From: AC-32 sp963821495
GTDB taxonomy: Bacteria; Actinomycetota; Thermoleophilia; Gaiellales; Gaiellaceae
NCBI GenBank assembly: GCA_963821495.1
Contig: CAWGEA010000003.1
Span: 868,001 to 932,000, forward strand
Length of the DNA stretch: 64,000 bases
Direction of reading: 5' to 3'
Numbering within the stretch: position 1 is the first letter of the stretch; the number at the start of each line of letters is the position of its first letter. The position numbers and the translations under genes were made by a program. The notes beneath the pieces are model-generated. The model ran no database searches. It saw nothing but the letters and a program-made list of their open reading frames with translations, and was not told where the DNA came from. Of this stretch, positions 60,534 to 64,000 are shown one piece after another.

Positions 60534-61916
60534 CTACGCCCGCAGCACGACCTGGAGCGCCGTTCCGCGTCCGGGCGTGGAGACGAGCCGAAAGCCGCCG
60601 CCGATCGACGCGGCCCGCGCCCGCATGTTCTTCAGGCCCTGGCCGGGTGCGATCCCGTCCTCGTCGAAGCCGGAGCCGTCGTCGACGACCGTTACGAGCC
60701 GCTCGCCTGCGCGCTCCTCGATCCGCACTTCCGCGCGGTGCGCTCGGGCGTGCTTGCGCGCGTTGGCGAGCCCCTCCTGGACGATCCGGAAGACCTCGAT
60801 CTGCTCGTCGGGCGCGAGCCGGATCCCGTCCTGGATCTCGAGGTCGACCTCGAGCCGGCCGTCCGCCGTGAGGAAGTCGACGTAGCGGCGCAGGGCGGAG
60901 TCGAACGGCGCCGAGCCGCCCGCCGACGACAGCGCCAGCACGGCGAAGCGCGCCTCCTGCTGCGCGGCTGCGGCGGCCTCCTTGAGCTGCGCGAGCGTCT
61001 TCTCGGGGTCAGCTCCGTTCTCGAGCATCGAGGCGTGCGTCGAGACGGCGAACAGGTACTGCGCGAGCCCGTCGTGGATCTCGCGCGCGACCCGCGCGCG
61101 CTCCTCGGCGACCGCCCGGCCGAACTCCGCGTAGCGAATCGCGCGCCACACCCCGACCAGGAGCACGCCGTACGAGAGCAGACGCAGGAAGTCGCCCTGC
61201 GAGACGTAGCCGCTCGAGAGCAGCGGCGTGAAGACGTAGTTCAGCTCGGCGAAGAGCGCGAGCGTCGCGCCGAGGCAGAGCCAGCGGTCGAGGTCGTTGC
61301 CGCGTGAGCGGAAGCGGAGCCCGAAGCCGACCATCGCGGTCAGCGAGAGCAGGGCGCGCACCGCGAGCGCGCCGGTCAGGAGGAGCGGCTGGTCGTGGCT
61401 GTCCTCGCTGTAGAGCAGCGGGAGCGAGGCACCGGCCTTGCTCGCGATGCCCCACGAGAGGGCTAGCACGATCGCGACTCCGAGCAGCATCTCGCCGAGA
61501 GCGCGGCCGCGGGCGCTCGAGCGGCGGGTCGAGAAGGGCGCCGCCGCGATCAGCACCCATGCGAACAGGCGCCCGGCGATCCCCGCCCATGCCTCCACGC
61601 TGTGGAGGGGTTGGCCGCCGAGGACGGGCGCGATCGAGAAGACGAGCGTCGAGGCGGCCGCGGCGCTGAACCCGCCGCAGAGCAGCAGGTCGAGCCGCCG
61701 TCCGTCGACGGAGAAGCGGATCCCGGCGAGCAGTGCCACGATCGCGGCCGCCAGCATCACGGCCGTGTCGAGCACGAGCCGCGCCTGCGGCAGCGCGTAG
61801 CTGTTGCGAAGGCCGGGGTAGGCCACGAACAGCGCGAGGGCAGCGCCGAGCAGGCCGATCAGGAGCACCTCGCCCCAGAGCCAGGCCTGGTAGTCGTCGC
61901 GCTCTTCGTGCCGCAC
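60534..61916 (-). CDS. Sensor histidine kinase, NarL/DesK type
   Basis: The 460-aa protein has about eight membrane helices (residues 15-260), then the HisKA_3 dimerisation motif with His281 in VAREIHDGLAQYLFAVSTH and an HATPase domain (GLANARKHARAHRAEVRI, VVDDGSGFD, GQGLKNMRARA). It should phosphorylate the response regulator encoded divergently at 61959. GTG 61914-61916 begins just before the first helix. Confidence 0.9.
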   Translation of the reverse strand: MRHEERDDYQAWLWGEVLLIGLLGAALALFVAYPGLRNSYALPQARLVLDTAVMLAAAIVALLAGIRFSVDGRRLDLLLCGGFSAAAASTLVFSIAPVLGGQPLHSVEAWAGIAGRLFAWVLIAAAPFSTRRSSARGRALGEMLLGVAIVLALSWGIASKAGASLPLLYSEDSHDQPLLLTGALAVRALLSLTAMVGFGLRFRSRGNDLDRWLCLGATLALFAELNYVFTPLLSSGYVSQGDFLRLLSYGVLLVGVWRAIRYAEFGRAVAEERARVAREIHDGLAQYLFAVSTHASMLENGADPEKTLAQLKEAAAAAQQEARFAVLALSSAGGSAPFDSALRRYVDFLTADGRLEVDLEIQDGIRLAPDEQIEVFRIVQEGLANARKHARAHRAEVRIEERAGERLVTVVDDGSGFDEDGIAPGQGLKNMRARAASIGGGFRLVSTPGRGTALQVVLRA

Positions 61917-61958
61917 ACAGCCCTTGTCGGCAGACGCGGCGCTGCCGATAAGGCTCGC

Positions 61959-62597
61959 ATGCGGATCCTGCTCGTCGACGACCACCCGATCACGCGGGCG
62001 GCCCTCGCCTCCCTGCTCGAGAGCCACGGCTTCTCGGTTGCCGGCGAGGCTGCCGACGGCCAGCAGGCGATCGAGCTCGCGCGCCGGCTGCTCCCGGACC
62101 TGGTGCTGCTCGACCTCTCGATGCCTGGGCTCGACGGCCTGCAGGCGCTGCCGCGGATCCGCGAGGCGGCGCCGGACACCGAGGTCGTCGTTCTGACCGC
62201 GTCGGGAACCGAGGACAACCTGCTGGCGGCGATCCGGGGTGGCGCGGCCGGCTACCTGCTGAAGAGCGAGCCGCCGGAGCGGATCGCGGAGTTCCTGCAG
62301 GGCGTCGCGCACGGGGAGGCGGCGCTCTCCGGTGAGGTCGCACGACGTCTGCTGGAGCAGGTGCGCGAAGGCGGCCTCGGCCGCGGCGTCCCCGAGGAGA
62401 TCGCGCGCTCGCTGAGCGCCCGCGAGCTCGAGGTGCTCCTGCTCCTCGACGAGCACCTCGGCACCGACGAGATCGCGGCGCGCCTCTTCATCTCCGAGCA
62501 CACGGTGCGCTCGCACGTGAAGAGCCTGATGCGAAAGCTGAACGTCTCCTCGCGGCGCGAGGCACTCGACGCGCTCGCAACCGCCCGCGCAGCCTAG
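61959..62597 (+). CDS. NarL/LuxR-family response regulator
   Basis: The 212-aa protein has a REC domain (VDDHP, phospho-acceptor Asp52 in LVLLDLSMPG, Lys in YLLKSEPP) and a C-terminal LuxR-type HTH (LSARELEVLLLLDEHLGTDE, ARLFISEHTVRSHVKSLMRK). Divergent from its presumed partner kinase by 42 bp, so both promoters lie in a very short shared gap. Confidence 0.92.
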   Translation: MRILLVDDHPITRAALASLLESHGFSVAGEAADGQQAIELARRLLPDLVLLDLSMPGLDGLQALPRIREAAPDTEVVVLTASGTEDNLLAAIRGGAAGYLLKSEPPERIAEFLQGVAHGEAALSGEVARRLLEQVREGGLGRGVPEEIARSLSARELEVLLLLDEHLGTDEIAARLFISEHTVRSHVKSLMRKLNVSSRREALDALATARAA

Positions 62598-62718
62598 CGA
62601 ATCCCTCATCGTGGGGGATGCCGTTCACCCACGGGAACGCCTGTGCACGCCGATACTCAGAGCGACACCGACTTTCCTGAGGTGTCGGAGCGCGGTGGCT
62701 CTGTGCTTCCTCGGCGTT

Positions 62719-62745
62719 ACGGCCGGCCCACGACGGGCCGGCCGT
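62719..62745 (-). terminator. Hairpin terminator after the deacetylase-like gene
   Basis: ACGGCCGGCCC (62719-62729) and GGGCCGGCCGT (62735-62745) form a perfect 11-bp stem with a 5-nt loop, 3 bp after the stop of the minus-strand gene. Confidence 0.65.
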
Positions 62746-62747
62746 TC

Positions 62748-63533
62748 TCATTCGGCAAAGCCTTCGAGCGCGGCCCGGACGAGCGCGGGCAGCGTTTCCG
62801 GGTCGTAGCCGCCCTCCAGCACGGCCGCGACCCGCGGCGCGAACGCGGCCGTGCGGCGCGCCAGCTCGCGGAAGCCGTCCGCGGTCACGTGCATGCCGGC
62901 CAGCGGGTCGTCCACGTGGGCGTCGAATCCGGCCGAGACGAGCACGAGCTCCGGCTCGAACGCGCGCACGGCCGGCTCGATCCGCTCCTCGAACGCGCGC
63001 AGATAGTCGTCGTCTCCGGATCCGGCGGGCAGCGCCACGTTCACCGTGGTCTCGTTCTCCTCGCCCGGACCACCGGTGCCGGGATAGAACGGCCACTGGT
63101 GCAGCGAGGCAAACAGCACCGACGCGTCGTCCCAGAAGAGATCCTGGGTGCCGTTGCCGTGGTGCACGTCCCAGTCGACGATCGCGACGCGCCCCAGCCC
63201 GAGCTCGGCCTGCGCGTAGCGGGCCGCGACGGCAACGTTGTTCACGAGGCAGAAGCCCATCGCGCGGCCGGCCGGCGCGTGGTGTCCCGGAGGGCGCACG
63301 AGCGCGAAGGCGCCGCGGTCGACTGCAGCCAGCGCGCAGCCGGCGGCGAGCAGCGCGGCCTCGTAGCTCGTCTCCGAAGCGACCGTGTCGGGGTCGAGCA
63401 GCGTCGGCACCTCGAGCCCCTCGAGCCGGTCGAGATACGAGGCCGTGTGACAGCGCTCGACTTGTTCGCGCGAGGCCGGGGCGCCCTCGACCGCGTCGAA
63501 GACATCCAGCAGCACGCGCAGCCGCTCGCGCAC
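62748..63533 (-). CDS. Histone-deacetylase-family (acetylpolyamine amidohydrolase-like) hydrolase
   Basis: The 261-aa frame has the arginase/deacetylase fold signatures VRPPGHHAPAGRAMGFCLVN, IVDWDVHHGNGTQDLFW (zinc Asp and His) and LVSAGFDAHVDDPLAGM. It should remove acetyl groups from polyamines, acetoin-like compounds or proteins. The conserved N-terminal block SHPALAELHPTEPHVEV continues in frame to 63584, but the codon at 63582-63584 where a GTG would be expected is GTA; the first usable start is GTG 63533. Confidence 0.8.
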   Translation of the reverse strand: MRERLRVLLDVFDAVEGAPASREQVERCHTASYLDRLEGLEVPTLLDPDTVASETSYEAALLAAGCALAAVDRGAFALVRPPGHHAPAGRAMGFCLVNNVAVAARYAQAELGLGRVAIVDWDVHHGNGTQDLFWDDASVLFASLHQWPFYPGTGGPGEENETTVNVALPAGSGDDDYLRAFEERIEPAVRAFEPELVLVSAGFDAHVDDPLAGMHVTADGFRELARRTAAFAPRVAAVLEGGYDPETLPALVRAALEGFAE

Positions 63534-63580
63534 CTCGACATGCGGCTCGGTCGGGTGCAGCTCGGCGAGCGCGGGGTGAC

Positions 63581-63814
63581 TTACGAAGTCCGTTTGACCG
63601 CGTCCGCCAGGGAATCGAGGCCGGCGCCGCCCCGGGCTCGGCCGACGAGGTAGCAGAGCAGCGGCGCGTTGGTGCGCTCGCCGGACTCGTGCGCTGCGAT
63701 GCGCGCCAGCTCGAGCAGCGTCGCGGCGTCCTCGTCCGAGAGCTCCAGCTCCTCCGGCGCCACGCCCGCGGCGGCCGCGACCGTGTCGCGCGCCTCTCTC
63801 AGCCAGGCATCCAT
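63581..63814 (-). CDS. DUF6457 small protein, linked to molybdopterin genes
   Basis: The 77-aa product (MDAWLREARDTVAAAAGV at the start, LARIAAHESGERTNAPLLCY) matches DUF6457, a helical domain found in actinobacteria next to or fused with molybdenum cofactor genes. ATG 63812-63814 overlaps the stop of the preceding partial gene (TGATG). Its stop TAA overlaps the deacetylase N-terminal block. Confidence 0.6.
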   Translation of the reverse strand: MDAWLREARDTVAAAAGVAPEELELSDEDAATLLELARIAAHESGERTNAPLLCYLVGRARGGAGLDSLADAVKRTS

Positions 63815-63999
63815 CAGGCCAACTTTGCCAGCCGCTCGGCGAGCCCGTTCAGGCCCCACTCCTGCGCGAGAGCGGACGCCTCCGCCCACGTTGGGTTCTG
63901 GTCTTCGAGGGGAGGGAGCGGGGCAGAGGCGTCCACGGTCGCGATTCGCCGGTAGAGCCGCAGATCCTCCGCCTCGGCCGAGAAGCGGCCGGCCTCGAG
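63814..63999 (-). CDS. C-terminal part of a gene entering from the right edge
   Basis: The frame gives the last 61 residues of a protein (DLRLYRRIATVDASAPLPPL, EWGLNGLAERLAKLA at the end). Similar endings (LRLYR-IAT-D and AREW-LN-LA-RL) are found, in my memory, in actinobacterial 5'-3' exonuclease proteins, so this is the best guess. Its stop overlaps the start of the DUF6457 gene. Confidence 0.4.
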   Translation of the reverse strand, partial: LEAGRFSAEAEDLRLYRRIATVDASAPLPPLEDQNPTWAEASALAQEWGLNGLAERLAKLA

Positions 64000-64000
64000 C

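Overview
The window reads as chromosomal DNA of a high-GC actinobacterium, most likely class Thermoleophilia (Gaiellales/Solirubrobacterales). The signs are about 70% GC with G/C-ending codons, frequent GTG starts, overlapping ATGA/GTGA gene junctions, the rpsF-ssb-rpsR-rplI-dnaB order, a secreted-protein N-terminus (RGNT-ALLALFLALGGTTYAA type) that I associate with this class, and many genes that appear leaderless: a TANNNT -10 box lies 6-8 nt before the start codon, with no Shine-Dalgarno. No insertion sequence, integrase, CRISPR array or intact prophage was seen.

Layout. 1-4067: partial gene, BNR-propeller protein, SnoaL-like protein, MFS transporter and hypotheticals. 4098-6026: scarred region with two truncated gene starts, a FAD monooxygenase of atypical composition and a glyoxalase-fold gene. 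6071-10045: polyamine-type ABC transporter (potA convergent with potDBC). 10310-19083: purine biosynthesis (purD-purE, purB-purC-purS-purQ, purA) interrupted by fdhD-mobA-methyltransferase. 19223-22941: rpsF-ssb-rpsR-rplI-dnaB. 23053-27907: hydrolases, small secreted proteins, amidase, esterase, DUF72. 27925-31841: collagen-like and propeller-like secreted proteins, bounded by an imperfect duplicate of the tRNA-Sec 3' end. 31821-35474: selenocysteine cluster selC-selB-GNAT-selA. 35548-41696: LOG protein, site-2 protease, a frameshifted secreted-protein gene, subtilase, MoaD-MoaE fusion (MoaX) and a lone phage-type baseplate spike gene. 41782-50251: methylmalonyl-CoA mutase large subunit, DUF4396, glycosyltransferase, stand-alone receiver, secG, lipoprotein, tldE-tldD. 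50311-53437: tRNA-Leu(GAG), PadR operon, lexA with SOS box, rnpB. 53589-64000: cyclase/ATPase regulator (frameshifted), TetR-HIT-APC operon, sulfotransferase, CAP protein, NarL-type two-component pair, histone-deacetylase-like protein, DUF6457 protein and a partial gene.

Functional links. fdhD, mobA, moaX and the DUF6457 gene support molybdopterin enzymes; together with selA, selB and selC they suggest a selenocysteine-containing formate dehydrogenase encoded elsewhere. selD is not in the window.

The most unusual signal is regulatory. Four intergenic regions carry four-slot direct repeats of GTSAC-like pentamers with an exact 11-bp period, ending 11 bp before a -10 hexamer, a geometry like PhoB/OmpR-family operators. 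Two of these promoters also share an almost identical block of about 40 nt that covers the -10 and the start of the transcript. Several genes carry apparent frameshifts or missing starts (4098, 23270, 37915, 43440, 53589, 63533), so either gene decay or assembly indels should be kept in mind.
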